Shown one piece after another: positions 32,923 through 42,792 of a stretch of 55,469 nucleotides of DNA; position 1 is the stretch's first letter; each line of letters opens with the position of its first letter. Made by a program: the position numbers and the translations under genes. The notes under the pieces are model-generated. The model made no database searches. It saw only the letters and a list, made by a program, of their open reading frames with translations, and was not told the DNA's origin. Source of the stretch: Bryobacterales bacterium (GTDB lineage Bacteria > Acidobacteriota > Terriglobia > Bryobacterales > Bryobacteraceae); NCBI GenBank assembly GCA_016789785.1, contig JAEUQE010000024.1:1-55469 (forward strand), read 5' to 3'.

Positions 32923-35325
32923 TCAGAACCCGAATCGCACGCCGAACTGCACCATCCTCGGCAACCCCGGGAGCAGACCGCGCGTGCGGTCCACAATCGT
33001 CAACCGGTCCAGCATGTTCTTCGTCGTTACGAAGAAGTTCGCACGCCATTGCTCCACAGGATAGTTCAACGTCGCATTCCAAATCGTATTGCCCGGGATC
33101 AAGCCGCGCTGGCCGTCCGCCGTGCCGTTGCGCGTATTCAAATCATCACTGAACTGGCGGCCGGTGTACACGTTCTCCACCATCAGATTCAGACCGTTCG
33201 TATGCCAGTAGCTGACACTCGCCGTCAGCAGATTCGTTGGCGCATACGGCAGCCGGTTGCCCGTGATCAGCGTCGTGGCGAAGCCGGGAATCGCACTGAA
33301 GCGCGTCCCGCGAAACTCCGCATTCGGCAGATAGGTGTAGGCGCCGCGAATCGAGAAGCTGTGCCGGCTCGATGCGACATTGCGGAAGGCGTGGCGGCCA
33401 CTGATTTCGGCGCCTTCGTGAATGGTCCGCCCCGCATTGGTGAGCGTTGCACCGAGCCCGCCCGCCACGCTCGCGGGAATGATCTGGTTGGCGAAGTTCA
33501 AGCGGAAGTACGCCGCCTCCAACTGCGTGTCGCGCGTCAAACGGCTGCGAAGGCCGGCTTCATAGTTCCAACTCAGTTCGGGATCCAATTCCACGCTCGC
33601 GCCCGTGTTGTTGTTGACGATGTCCTCGACGCGCGGAGGTGCGAATCCGCGATGCACACCCGCAAAGAACGTGAGCTTGTCGCCGCTTGAATAGGCGACC
33701 CCGATGCCCGGAATCCACTGCGTCAGATTCGTTGCGCCGCGCACGCCCGAAGGACTGTTCACCAGATAGTTGATGCGGCGGTAGCGCACATTTTCCACGC
33801 GCAGCCCAGGAGTGATGGTCAGACGGCCGATGAGAAAACGGTTCTGCCAGAATGCCGATGTCGCGCGCGCCAGACGGTCGTTATTCTCCACACGCACGCC
33901 ATCGCGCGAGTTCGGCAGCGGACCATTCTTCTGATGCCGCTCCTGATGCTCGTCGTGATAGCGCACGCCAAAGTCCGACTCGCTCGCGACACCGAACCAT
34001 CGATGGTTCACGCGCACCTTGGGCTCGATGCCCCAGGTCGCATAGTGGCGCAAACGGCCCTCGTTCCCGCAAGTCGTATTCAGGTTCAGCATGCCGCCGC
34101 AAGCGGGGTCCGAAGCGTCGTTGGGACGCTGGCCCGAGTTGCTCGATTGCCGCCACCAGTCGCGGTTGAAGATCGAACTGTAGGCATTCGTTGATACGAA
34201 GACATTGCTGGTGGGCGCCCAAGTATGATTCACCGAAGCGCCGTAGCGGGCGATGTAGAAGAAGTCGTTGCGAAAAGGATTGCCGCGCGGATTCAAATCC
34301 CATTCCGCCTGCCGCAGCCCGGAGTAGGTGACGTTCGAATCTTCGTTGTAGTAGTTGAACCGAATGCCAAGGGTCTGGTTGCTGCGAATGTTGGTGATCG
34401 ACTTCGCGTTGAAGTCGGTCAATCCGTGCCGCAGGTTCTCTCGCGCGCCCTCGCCCTGCTTGCGCATCACATCGAACAACAGGCCCGTCTTTCCGAGATT
34501 GCCGCCGTACTGGAGATGCCCGTTGAAGTAGTCGCGATTGCCGCCCATCAGCGTGAGTGTGCCACCACGCTTGTCGGGCACGGGAGGAGTGACATAGTTC
34601 ACTACGCCGCCCACGGTCATCGGACCATAGACGATCTGGCCTGCGCCCTTCACCACTTCCACGCTCTCGAAACGGTCGATCGGCGGATGGTAGTAGGATG
34701 CATTGTCGCCATAGGGCGCATAGGACAGCGGCAGCCCATCTTCGAGCAGCAGCACGCGGCTCGACCGTGTGGGGTTCAGCCCGCGGATTCCGATGTTCGG
34801 GCGCAGTCCAAAGCCTTCCTCGGCACGCGCATGCACGCCACTCACCTTGCGCAGTGCTTCATCGGTGGTGAACACACGGCTCTCCTGCAATGTGCTTGCA
34901 GAGACAAATCCTATGGAGCCGGGGAGCCGTTCGAGTTCTTCGGGAGCGGTAATGATCTGGCCCGCGGTCACCCGCACTTCCTGCGCGAGATCGGCAGGAT
35001 CGAGCCGAATCACCAGATCCGCCGATGCATCACCGGCCTTTACCGTGGACCGCCGCAATCCGAAACCACGAGCGCTTACCGAGAGGTCGTAGCTCCCTCT
35101 TGCAACTGGCGAAAGGAGGAACGCGCCGTCGCCTCCGGTCTCCACGGTCTGCTCGATGCCGGAGTTCAGATTGCGCGCGGTGACAGTTGCGCCAGTGATC
35201 ACCGCCCCTGTAGAATCGAGTACTTTGCCGCGGATTTCGACGGTTTGCGCCTGCGCCAGGAGTCCCACGCAGCAGGCCGCAATCAGGCGGACGATCCGGA
35301 AGAATTGGCTTGGAGAAGGTCTCAT
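32923..35325 (-). CDS. TonB-dependent receptor, iron-chelate type, with N-terminal regulatory-like domain
   Basis: 800 residues. The signal peptide ends near residue 27 (GLLAQAQ). A CarboxypepD_reg domain follows (IRGKVLDSTGAVITGATVTA, about 30-110). The plug shows GLRPNIGIRGLNPTRSSRVL and VEVVKGAGQIVYGPMTVGGV, and the 22-strand barrel ends in RFGF. The plug and barrel resemble FecA-like iron(III)-dicitrate or other siderophore receptors rather than the Oar type, so iron uptake is inferred. The ATG at 35325 starts the signal peptide. A perfect palindrome (35329-35341) and a TATAAT box sit directly upstream. Confidence 0.88.
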   Translation of the reverse strand: MRPSPSQFFRIVRLIAACCVGLLAQAQTVEIRGKVLDSTGAVITGATVTARNLNSGIEQTVETGGDGAFLLSPVARGSYDLSVSARGFGLRRSTVKAGDASADLVIRLDPADLAQEVRVTAGQIITAPEELERLPGSIGFVSASTLQESRVFTTDEALRKVSGVHARAEEGFGLRPNIGIRGLNPTRSSRVLLLEDGLPLSYAPYGDNASYYHPPIDRFESVEVVKGAGQIVYGPMTVGGVVNYVTPPVPDKRGGTLTLMGGNRDYFNGHLQYGGNLGKTGLLFDVMRKQGEGARENLRHGLTDFNAKSITNIRSNQTLGIRFNYYNEDSNVTYSGLRQAEWDLNPRGNPFRNDFFYIARYGASVNHTWAPTSNVFVSTNAYSSIFNRDWWRQSSNSGQRPNDASDPACGGMLNLNTTCGNEGRLRHYATWGIEPKVRVNHRWFGVASESDFGVRYHDEHQERHQKNGPLPNSRDGVRVENNDRLARATSAFWQNRFLIGRLTITPGLRVENVRYRRINYLVNSPSGVRGATNLTQWIPGIGVAYSSGDKLTFFAGVHRGFAPPRVEDIVNNNTGASVELDPELSWNYEAGLRSRLTRDTQLEAAYFRLNFANQIIPASVAGGLGATLTNAGRTIHEGAEISGRHAFRNVASSRHSFSIRGAYTYLPNAEFRGTRFSAIPGFATTLITGNRLPYAPTNLLTASVSYWHTNGLNLMVENVYTGRQFSDDLNTRNGTADGQRGLIPGNTIWNATLNYPVEQWRANFFVTTKNMLDRLTIVDRTRGLLPGLPRMVQFGVRFGF

Positions 35326-35328
35326 ATA

Positions 35329-35347
35329 GCAACTCAGTTGCATTATA
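35329..35347 (-). promoter_or_regulatory. Fur-like palindrome overlapping the start of the iron-type receptor, with TATAAT box
   Basis: GCAACT-C-AGTTGC is a perfect 6-1-6 palindrome at 35329-35341, four bases before the ATG. Read on the minus strand, TATAAT (35347-35342) stands immediately upstream, so the transcription start would fall inside the palindrome. No good -35 is seen. Confidence 0.55.
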
Positions 35348-35529
35348 CAGCAATTCTCCGGCGTCATGTCCGATACTTCAATCTTCCAACAGACAACGGC
35401 TTGCAACTAAGGGTGGACTGCGAAATCGCGGCCTGAACGGAGGAGCCCGCTGCGGTGCACGCAGTGGGGCCATTGAAAAAAGTGCCGTCCGATGAAACAT
35501 CCACGCCTGGCTTTTCGTTTTGGAAGTCG

Positions 35530-38001
35530 ATGCATGACCTCATTGCCGACCTTCGATATGGCGTTCGCATGTGGAAACGCGAACCTGGTTTGACGCTTGC
35601 CGCCGTGGTCTCCATCGCCATTGGCGTTGCCGCCAACACCACTGTGTTTTCGGTGGTCAATCGGGTAGTGTTTCAGCAACTGCCCGTCGGACAGCCCGAA
35701 ACTCTCGTCGTGATTAGCGGCCAGTCAAAAGACACCAAGCGGGCGGGCGACACGATCTCGTGGCCCGCGTATCAGGACCTGCTGGGCGAGAAGGCTGTGT
35801 TTGAGGGCGTGGCAGCATTCTTTCCGATCGTACCCGCGGGGCTCAATGCGGAGAGCGGGCAATCCACGCGCATGTTCGGGCAGTTGGTGACAGGGAATTA
35901 CTTCGACGTCGCGAAGGTTCGTCTGGCGCTTGGCCGCGGCTTCCTGCCAGAGGAAGACTCCGTTCCGGGACGTGACTTCGTCGTCGTACTCAGCCACCAT
36001 CTCTGGAAGACCCGCTTGGGCGCCGACCCCAACATTATCGGCAAACAGATTCGCATCAGCCAGCAGAGATACACGGTGGCCGGCGTTGCACCGGAAGGTT
36101 TCCGCGGGACCGACGTCGGACTCATCGCCGACTTCTGGGTGCCGATGTCGCTGCAGCGGCAGATTCTCGTTGGTCTTCCGGAAGACTCGATGAATCGTAC
36201 CTCACGAAACCACAACTGGTTGTTCTGTATCGGGCGGCTAAAGGATGGCGTGGGGGAGGAGGCGGCACAGAAGGCGGTGCATGCGCTGGGCGCCCGGCTG
36301 GAACAGGCGCATCCTGATTCAAACAAGAACCGCACCTTCTTTCTGGAGCGCGCCGGCCGCCTAAGCGCTCTGTTCCGGCAAAGCGTGCTGACATTCCTCA
36401 CGCTGCTGTTGGTAGTGATGTCGCTGGTGCTGCTCATCGCGTGCGCGAACGTGGCGAATCTGCTGCTCGCCCGCGCGGCACGCCGCCAGCGCGAGATGAG
36501 TACGCGCCTCGCCATCGGAGCGCCGCGCGGCCGGCTCATCCGCCAATTGCTCACGGAGAGTATGCTGCTCGCGCTCTCCGGCGCGGCGGTTGCAATGCTG
36601 CTCACCTCCCTGACGCAACATTTGATCGCCCGGATTGAACTTCCGTTCCCACTTCCCATCGACCTCTCCACGGGCATTGATTGGCGTGTCGGGCTGTTCA
36701 CGCTCGCCGTCACGCTTTTGACCAACCTCACCTTCGGGTTGCTTCCGTCTCTGCGCGCAACCCGCATTGACCTGGTGAGTGCGCTCAAGGTCACCACAAC
36801 CGAAGGCTTCGGAAAGGGCCGCATGCGGCTGACGAGCGCTCTTGTCACCGGCCAGGTGGCGGTCGCGATGTTGCTGCTGACGGGTGCGGTGCTGGCGTTG
36901 CGAAGCTTGCAGAACGCGCACACGGTGTCACTCGGTTTCGACGTACGCAATGCGCTCCTTGTCTCGCTCGACCCCGCGCTCGATGGCATGAGTGGGGAGC
37001 AATCCACACAGGCAATGCGCGTCCTGTATGACCGCGTGAGGCAACTCCCAGGGGTCGCGTCGGTCAGCTACATCGACTACATGCAACTCAGTCTCATTGG
37101 TCAGAGTACATCAGTTCGCGATGAGGCCGGCATGAAGGCCGATCGCCGGTCCGACCTAAGCGCCGAGTTCTTTCACGTGGGACCGGACTACCCGAAGACC
37201 ATGGGCCTTGCTCTGCTGAGCGGCACCGATGATCTGCGATCGGCGGAGAGCAGCACACACGTGCCGGCGCTGATCAATCAGTATATGGCCGGGAAGTTGT
37301 GGCCCGGCCAGAATCCGATTGGCCGCCACTTCGACAGTGGTGGAAAGCGTCACATGCGCGTTGCCGGCGTGGTTGCGAACTCCAAGGCGCGATCCATTGG
37401 CGAAGACACCCGCGCCCTCTACTACGCGCCGTTCGAGGAAAGCGCAAAGGCCCGCAGTTTCTTCGGCGTCCGGTTGATCGTGCGCACACATGGTTCGCCG
37501 CTTGCGCTGGCTCCGGCCGTCAGGCGCGAGATACAGTCCGCCTATCCGAATCTGTCCGTGTTCGATATGCAGGACCTTCAGACGCACCTTGCCGCCGCGC
37601 AACTGCTGCCACGAATCGCAGCGGTGCTGTTCGGATTTGCGGGACTATCGGCGCTGCTGCTCGCGATTACGGGACTCTTCGGCGTGATCAACTACAGCGT
37701 CAACCGGCGCACGCGGGAGATCGGCATACGCATGGCACTTGGAGCCGAGCGTGGTTCGGTGTTGCGAATGGTGCTGATGCAAGGCATGCGTCTCAGCGTG
37801 GTTGGCGCGGTGATTGGAATGGCGATGGCGTTCGCGGGAACGCGGATTCTGTCGGGGCTGCTTTATGGAGTGGAGCCGACCGACTCGTTCACCTTCACAG
37901 TGGTGCCGTTCGTGCTACTCGCAACCGCGGCCGGTGCCTGTCTCGCGCCTGCGCTGCGCGCGTCGAGGCTTCTGCCTATGGCCGCTCTGCGGGAAGAGTA
38001 G
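35530..38001 (+). CDS. Orphan MacB/FtsX permease of the ADOP type
   Basis: 823 residues. Two repeats of the MacB arrangement are present. Each has a periplasmic core domain between a first helix (AAVVSIAIGVAANTTVFSVV in repeat 1) and an FtsX block of three helices (about residues 290-430 and 690-823). The family motifs VLLIACANVANLLLARAARR and TREIGIRMALGAERG are clear. No ATPase gene is adjacent, hence 'orphan'. ADOPs are typical of Acidobacteriota and are thought to export or respond to small molecules or peptides; the substrate is unknown. The start at 35530 (MHDLIADLRYG) matches the usual family beginning; an in-frame ATG at 35455 is possible. Confidence 0.88.
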   Translation: MHDLIADLRYGVRMWKREPGLTLAAVVSIAIGVAANTTVFSVVNRVVFQQLPVGQPETLVVISGQSKDTKRAGDTISWPAYQDLLGEKAVFEGVAAFFPIVPAGLNAESGQSTRMFGQLVTGNYFDVAKVRLALGRGFLPEEDSVPGRDFVVVLSHHLWKTRLGADPNIIGKQIRISQQRYTVAGVAPEGFRGTDVGLIADFWVPMSLQRQILVGLPEDSMNRTSRNHNWLFCIGRLKDGVGEEAAQKAVHALGARLEQAHPDSNKNRTFFLERAGRLSALFRQSVLTFLTLLLVVMSLVLLIACANVANLLLARAARRQREMSTRLAIGAPRGRLIRQLLTESMLLALSGAAVAMLLTSLTQHLIARIELPFPLPIDLSTGIDWRVGLFTLAVTLLTNLTFGLLPSLRATRIDLVSALKVTTTEGFGKGRMRLTSALVTGQVAVAMLLLTGAVLALRSLQNAHTVSLGFDVRNALLVSLDPALDGMSGEQSTQAMRVLYDRVRQLPGVASVSYIDYMQLSLIGQSTSVRDEAGMKADRRSDLSAEFFHVGPDYPKTMGLALLSGTDDLRSAESSTHVPALINQYMAGKLWPGQNPIGRHFDSGGKRHMRVAGVVANSKARSIGEDTRALYYAPFEESAKARSFFGVRLIVRTHGSPLALAPAVRREIQSAYPNLSVFDMQDLQTHLAAAQLLPRIAAVLFGFAGLSALLLAITGLFGVINYSVNRRTREIGIRMALGAERGSVLRMVLMQGMRLSVVGAVIGMAMAFAGTRILSGLLYGVEPTDSFTFTVVPFVLLATAAGACLAPALRASRLLPMAALREE

Positions 38002-38050
38002 TACCACCTTTCTCCAGGGGGCCAGCCTTGAGACCGTCAACAGAAAACCC

Positions 38051-38079
38051 TTGACATGGGGCGCGGACGGGTCTATTCT
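38051..38079 (+). promoter_or_regulatory. Strong sigma70-type promoter of the PadR/ADOP operon
   Basis: A perfect TTGACA (38051-38056), a 17-base spacer, and TATTCT (38074-38079). Transcription would begin near 38086, about three bases before the padR ATG (38089), giving an almost leaderless message. No Shine-Dalgarno is present. Confidence 0.8.
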
Positions 38080-38088
38080 TCACCTAGA

Positions 38089-38451
38089 ATGTCTACCAGA
38101 GAGGACAAGCGCCGCATCGAGATCCTCCAAGGTACGCTCGACATGCTCATCCTCCGTACGCTGAGCCTTGGCCCGGCGCACGGCCATGCCATTGCGAAGA
38201 TGATCGAGCGGAACTCGGACGATGTGCTGCAGGTGGAACAAGGCTCGCTCTATCCCGCACTGCACCGGCTGATCGAGCGAGGATGGATCGCGGCGGAAGA
38301 AGGCACTTCCGAGAATAATCGCCGCGCCAAGTTTTACAAGCTCACTGCAATAGGCCGCAAGCAACTCACCGCGGAGCACAGCCGTTGGAGCAAATTCGCC
38401 GCCGCGATCCATCGCGTGATGACTCCCCAGCAACAGGAGGGCGAATCATGA
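38089..38451 (+). CDS. PadR-family transcriptional regulator
   Basis: 120 residues. The winged-helix signature is complete: [48 protein letters not shown], and [15 protein letters not shown] for the wing. PadR proteins are repressors released by ligands and in Acidobacteriota are commonly encoded just before ADOP permeases. Here the stop overlaps the ADOP start by 4 bases, so it surely controls or is co-expressed with it. The ATG at 38089 follows the -10 box by only 9 bases, implying leaderless translation. Confidence 0.92.
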   Translation: MSTREDKRRIEILQGTLDMLILRTLSLGPAHGHAIAKMIERNSDDVLQVEQGSLYPALHRLIERGWIAAEEGTSENNRRAKFYKLTAIGRKQLTAEHSRWSKFAAAIHRVMTPQQQEGES

Positions 38452-41021
38452 AGTGGCGACGGAACCAAGAGAAAGACCTGGATCGTGACATTGAGCACTT
38501 TCTGGATGAGGAGACCGCGGAGAATGTCGCGCGCGGCATGACGCCGGAAGGGGCGCGCGCGGCGGCCCACCGCAAGTTCGGCAACCTCACGATGGTGAAA
38601 GAAGACACGCTTCGGATCTGGTCACTCAGCCCAATCGACACGTGGTGGGCTGACGTGCGTCACTCGTTTCGCAGAATTCGCCACCGTCCAGGCACTTCCG
38701 CATTGATCGTGTTTTCGCTTGCGCTGGCATTCATTCCGAGCGTCACGCTGTTCGCAGTGCTGGATCATCTATTCCTGAACCAATTGCCGGTGCCGCACCC
38801 CGAAGCGATCATGGAGATCGACTTTCGTGACAGCCGCCCGGATAGTCTCCAGCCCTACTGGAGCACGTCCTATCCCGAAGTGCAGGAATTTCGCGGCACG
38901 CTACGCTCCTTCAGCGGCTTTGCCCATCACCGGCGGAAAGGCGCGCTTGCAACTGTGAACGGGCGCCGTCTGGGCCTGTGGACGTCGCTGATCAACGATG
39001 AATTCTTCGAGACCCTTGGCATTCCGCTGCGCAGCACTCCGGGCTTCCCTAAAGACCGCCGGTCCGTCATTATCAGCCATAGTCTTTGGACCCGCGAGTT
39101 CCAATCCCGTAGCGATATCGCCGGGCAGAGTCTGACCTTGAACGGCCAGGCATTCCTCATCGCCGGAGTTGCACCCGCGGCGTTTCGGGGCGCGGACGCT
39201 CATATCCAGGACGACGTCTGGATTCCCACGGAAACTTGGTTCGCCCTGCAACCCAACTCACGCGACGGCCTTGGGCGGCGTCAGGATCGCGGCGGTGCTT
39301 TGTGGGCGCGGCTGCGCGAGGGAGTACCGGAGCAGACCGCCATCGCGGAGGTGCAAGCGGCCGGAGCGGCGATTGCCCGCAACGGACCGGCCGAAACGCG
39401 ATTCCTGCAGGGTCACTCGTACGCCGTACTCAAGGAGCGTGCTCGCGGAGGGCGCAACGTTGCGACGATGGGTGTCTTGCTGCTTGGCGTCCTGATCGCC
39501 GTGGCATGCGCGAATGTCACTGGTATCCTGCTGGCGCGCGCGGAGGAGCGGCGGCGCGAGACCGCCTTGCGCCAGGCGCTTGGCGCTTCGCGGCTGCGGC
39601 TCATTCGGGAGTGGATGATTGAAAGTACTGTGCTCGCTTTCGTTGGCGCCGCAATCGGGATTGCTGGAGCGCGCGTACTCATTGATGCCGCACCTGGTAT
39701 GCTCCCGGCCATGCCGATCCCGTTGGTGATCAGCGTCACATTCAGTTCGCGCGTTTGGATCTATGCCGCTACCATGATGTCGCTCGCGGCCCTGTCGTTC
39801 GGCCTGATCCCTGCATGGCGAGGCTCGCGCCCCGGCCTGCTTTCCTCGCTGCGCGGCGACGACGCCGTCACGCTGCTGCGGGTGCGCGTTCCCATTCGCA
39901 GCTTGTTGATTGTCGGTCAGGTGGCAGCGGCCGAAACGCTCCTGTTCGGCGCGGGGCTTCTCCTCGATCATCTTTGGCGCCTGCAAAAGGCGGACGCGGG
40001 GATTGATCCCAATCGCCCCGTGATGATCGCGATGGTTGTTCCGTCGGGCGAGAGCGGCGCACCGGCGCCGATGAACCGCGACGCGGTCAGCGAACGTCTT
40101 TCGCGGCTCGGTGGAGTGGCGCGTGTTTCCTACGGAAAGTCCATCCCACTATCCGGCATGATGGGAGCCAAGGTCCGTTTGGAACGAATCGGCGCACCAC
40201 CGATGGAAATCTATGAGGGGTCCGTCGGGCCCGAGTTTTGCTCAATGCTTGGAGTATCCATTCTTGCGGGCCGCGACCTGCAGGCGTCCGACCGCAATGC
40301 CGTGCTGGTGAACCCGGCGCTGGCCAGGATCATTGAGCCCACCGGCCGCGCGGTTGGCGCGCAGTTTCGTGTGGATGGCGTGGCGCGGCAGGTGGCCGGC
40401 ATTTATAGAGATAACGAGATCGGCCTCCTCGCACCTCCGGCGCGGCCGCGGTTTCTCAGGCTTGAAAGCGCCATATCGAGCAGTGAGACGAACTTCGCCG
40501 TTGAATTCCACGCAGATCCGTCGGGCCAATTTCAAATGGTTCGCGAAGAACTCGAGAAGGCCCACCCAGGCATCTTCGTACCCACCATGAAGACGCTGAG
40601 GCAGCATTACGAAGGGTCGATGTTCGCCGAGCGCGGAGCCACGAAGACATTCTACGGACTGGGATTGGCGGCGCTCATTCTTACGGGGACCGGACTGCAT
40701 GGGATCACCGCGGCGCTCTTCCTGAGGCGCTCGAAGGAGTTTGCGATTCGAATGGCGTTGGGCGCATCGCCACGGGAACTGACCGCACTGATGCTATCAG
40801 GCGGCAGCAGACTCGCGATCGCAGGCGCCGCCATTGGACTGGCCATCGCGCTGCCGCTCGGCATGATTGCGGGATCGAAGTTGCAGGGCTTCACACCATG
40901 GTCGGCGCCAGCGGTATTTGGCAGCACCGCGATCGTGACCGCAGTGGCGCTACTTGCCTCGGCGCGCCCCGCTTTGATGGTGTGGCGAATCCGGCCCGCT
41001 GACGTGCTTCGTTCCGAATAG
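38448..41021 (+). CDS. ADOP orphan permease with N-terminal prefix domain
   Basis: 857 residues. The N-terminal ~70 residues form the ADOP 'permease prefix' ([32 protein letters not shown]). They are followed by two MacB_PCD/FtsX repeats (repeat 1 helices about 90-440, repeat 2 about 480-857). Motifs [20 protein letters not shown] and [19 protein letters not shown] mark the FtsX blocks. It lacks an ATPase partner. ACAGGAGGG 7 bases before the ATG is a strong ribosome site. The second periplasmic domain is shorter than in the ADOP at 35530. Probably under PadR control. Confidence 0.9.
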   Translation: MKWRRNQEKDLDRDIEHFLDEETAENVARGMTPEGARAAAHRKFGNLTMVKEDTLRIWSLSPIDTWWADVRHSFRRIRHRPGTSALIVFSLALAFIPSVTLFAVLDHLFLNQLPVPHPEAIMEIDFRDSRPDSLQPYWSTSYPEVQEFRGTLRSFSGFAHHRRKGALATVNGRRLGLWTSLINDEFFETLGIPLRSTPGFPKDRRSVIISHSLWTREFQSRSDIAGQSLTLNGQAFLIAGVAPAAFRGADAHIQDDVWIPTETWFALQPNSRDGLGRRQDRGGALWARLREGVPEQTAIAEVQAAGAAIARNGPAETRFLQGHSYAVLKERARGGRNVATMGVLLLGVLIAVACANVTGILLARAEERRRETALRQALGASRLRLIREWMIESTVLAFVGAAIGIAGARVLIDAAPGMLPAMPIPLVISVTFSSRVWIYAATMMSLAALSFGLIPAWRGSRPGLLSSLRGDDAVTLLRVRVPIRSLLIVGQVAAAETLLFGAGLLLDHLWRLQKADAGIDPNRPVMIAMVVPSGESGAPAPMNRDAVSERLSRLGGVARVSYGKSIPLSGMMGAKVRLERIGAPPMEIYEGSVGPEFCSMLGVSILAGRDLQASDRNAVLVNPALARIIEPTGRAVGAQFRVDGVARQVAGIYRDNEIGLLAPPARPRFLRLESAISSSETNFAVEFHADPSGQFQMVREELEKAHPGIFVPTMKTLRQHYEGSMFAERGATKTFYGLGLAALILTGTGLHGITAALFLRRSKEFAIRMALGASPRELTALMLSGGSRLAIAGAAIGLAIALPLGMIAGSKLQGFTPWSAPAVFGSTAIVTAVALLASARPALMVWRIRPADVLRSE

Positions 41022-41140
41022 CTGTGGCAGGAACTGCGCCAGGCATTCCCGCCAGAAGGGCCATGTGTGGCCCGCGGACTCCGCCACCACGTATTCATGG
41101 ACGACGCTATGCCTGGTGAGCGCTTCATCGAGACGGGGCG
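41000..41140 (-). pseudogene. C-terminal remnant of an esterase (alpha/beta hydrolase)
   Basis: One minus-strand frame encodes RLDEALTRHSVVHEYVVAES, then [20 protein letters not shown]. This is the C-terminal end of an EstD/feruloyl-esterase-like hydrolase, including the catalytic-histidine GHTW motif. The rest of the protein (over 200 residues) is missing. The fragment runs into the 3' end of the ADOP gene on the opposite strand. Confidence 0.6.
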
Positions 41141-41153
41141 AAAAGAGATGTCT

Positions 41154-41185
41154 TATTGTATGAGTTGACTAATACAATAGTCAAC
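41154..41185 (-). promoter_or_regulatory. Promoter with two interleaved palindromes
   Basis: TATTGTAT/ATACAATA (41154-41161, 41172-41179) and GTTGACT/AGTCAAC (41164-41170, 41179-41185) interlock. On the minus strand TTGACT and TACAAT are 18 bases apart, a plausible -35/-10 pair, pointing at the esterase remnant. Confidence 0.6.
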
Positions 41186-41195
41186 AGAAACACCC

Positions 41196-42653
41196 TTACG
41201 CCTTCACCAGACGCGAGAACGAATGCGAGTAGGTGACCGCGCCCATCACGTCGCGCAACCGGAAATGCAGAAACGATTCGTTGGCTCGCCGCTCAGTCTC
41301 CACTTCCAGGAAACCGCCCTTCACCCGATGGAACCGGTGGTAGTTCTTATCCTCGCCGGGAGTGCCGCTGGCCAACGAGTCGCTCGAAGGGCCGACCGAG
41401 AATTCGTGCGTGCCGGTCTGCGGATGCACACTGTGATACTGCCAGTGACGGTCGCCATTGATGTTGACGAAGTTGTTCCCGAGGGTCTGCTTCGCCCACT
41501 CCCGGAACTCCTTGCCCTCATGAGCGAACTGGGCGTTCGAATGATTGTCGCCCTTGGTGGGACGGTCCGGCCCGACGACCGGCGTGGGCGAAATCAGAAT
41601 CCGCCAATCCGCATCCGACGCCGCCATCGACCGCATCAGCCATTGCTTCTGCTCCACGCCCCAGATCGACTTCTCCGGCCCATCCGGCATGCGATTCGGC
41701 GAACGGTAGTCGCGGCCTTCCACCAGCCATACCTGCAGCGTCTTACCCCAACGGAATGTTCGATACGTCTTCGGCCCCATCGGCACCTGCTGGCGGAAGA
41801 TCCGCAAGCCGTCGGCGAAGCTCATGCGATACTGCGGTCCCATCTTCATGTCCGGCCATACATCGTCAGTCAACGTATCATGATCATCCTTCTCCCAATA
41901 GCCGGGCACATGACGCATCAGTTCGATGTGGCGCGGGAAGCTGAACATGCGATCCCAGTGATAGCGCGCAAGCTCCACGGTGTTCGCTTGCGGATCATCG
42001 GAGTCGTAGTACACAATGTCGCCCGCGCTTATGAAGAACCGCGGATCCAACTTGCGTATCGACTCATAGATATGGAACCCATCGGAATGGTCGAGTTCGG
42101 AGTACTTCTGGCAGGTGGTCATGCAGAAGCGCACACCGCCCGTCGAGTCGATGCGCGGCGCGGTACGAAATTGGCCACGCAGAGGCGCGTGGAGCTTGCC
42201 TTGCGGCGACGCGGTCTCGGCGGCGTAGTGGTAAATCGTGTCCGGCTTCAAAGCACCCAATGCGAACTGCGACGCGTAATTCGAGGCGGGATCGGCGTTC
42301 ACCCAATCGGTGCGGCGGGCACCGTTCAGCCGTTCGTTGGTGGCGTAGGCGAGACGCATGCGACCGGGCGCCCCTGGCGTAGACCCCTCGAATTCACGCG
42401 TGGAACGCTGCGAATCGCGAATCACCTTCTCCACGTCCGCTTTGTTGACACGCGCGCGGCGCAGTTCCCCATCAGCCTGGCGGCTGGAACGTTCGGTGAG
42501 CCGAAGCCAAGCAATCGCGGACTCCGGAGTCACTTCGCCGATCTTGATTCCCGTGGCTTGACGGCAATCGGGATCAACGGCGGCGAGGGAAGCGGGTTTG
42601 AGCCCATGCAGAGCGGCAAGCGAGGTGGTGGTAAGAAAGTCACGGCGGCGCAT
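41196..42653 (-). CDS. Tat-exported PhoD-like alkaline phosphatase
   Basis: 485 residues. A twin-arginine start (MRRRDFLTTTSLAALHG) is followed by the PhoD N-terminal beta domain (about 30-155) and the calcineurin-like metallophosphatase domain. Metal-binding segments seen are FCMTTCQKY, ISAGDIVYYDSDDP, YWEKDDHDTLTDD and NINGDRHWQYHSV. PhoD-type enzymes hydrolyse phosphate mono- and diesters in the periplasm using Fe and Ca. The ATG at 42653 begins the Tat signal. It is divergent from the receptor at 42793, and no phosphate regulator site was recognised. Confidence 0.85.
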   Translation of the reverse strand: MRRRDFLTTTSLAALHGLKPASLAAVDPDCRQATGIKIGEVTPESAIAWLRLTERSSRQADGELRRARVNKADVEKVIRDSQRSTREFEGSTPGAPGRMRLAYATNERLNGARRTDWVNADPASNYASQFALGALKPDTIYHYAAETASPQGKLHAPLRGQFRTAPRIDSTGGVRFCMTTCQKYSELDHSDGFHIYESIRKLDPRFFISAGDIVYYDSDDPQANTVELARYHWDRMFSFPRHIELMRHVPGYWEKDDHDTLTDDVWPDMKMGPQYRMSFADGLRIFRQQVPMGPKTYRTFRWGKTLQVWLVEGRDYRSPNRMPDGPEKSIWGVEQKQWLMRSMAASDADWRILISPTPVVGPDRPTKGDNHSNAQFAHEGKEFREWAKQTLGNNFVNINGDRHWQYHSVHPQTGTHEFSVGPSSDSLASGTPGEDKNYHRFHRVKGGFLEVETERRANESFLHFRLRDVMGAVTYSHSFSRLVKA

Positions 42654-42792
42654 GCGTACGATTATGTCGCACTCGATGCAACTCCGCTGGACTTACGCGG
42701 CTCAACCTTACAAAGAAGCACCCGTAAGCGTTCAACCATTGACTCACCTGTAACCGTTTTGATACCGTCAATCCCGACTGGGTGAATCCAAA

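Noticed and set aside
38334..38641. Short minus-strand frames opposite the PadR/ADOP junction
   Set aside because: They overlap two certain genes in full and have no ribosome site.
42654..42792. Search for a phosphate-regulation (Pho) box between phoD and the receptor
   Set aside because: Only loose TGTAACC-like matches occur, without the required direct-repeat spacing.
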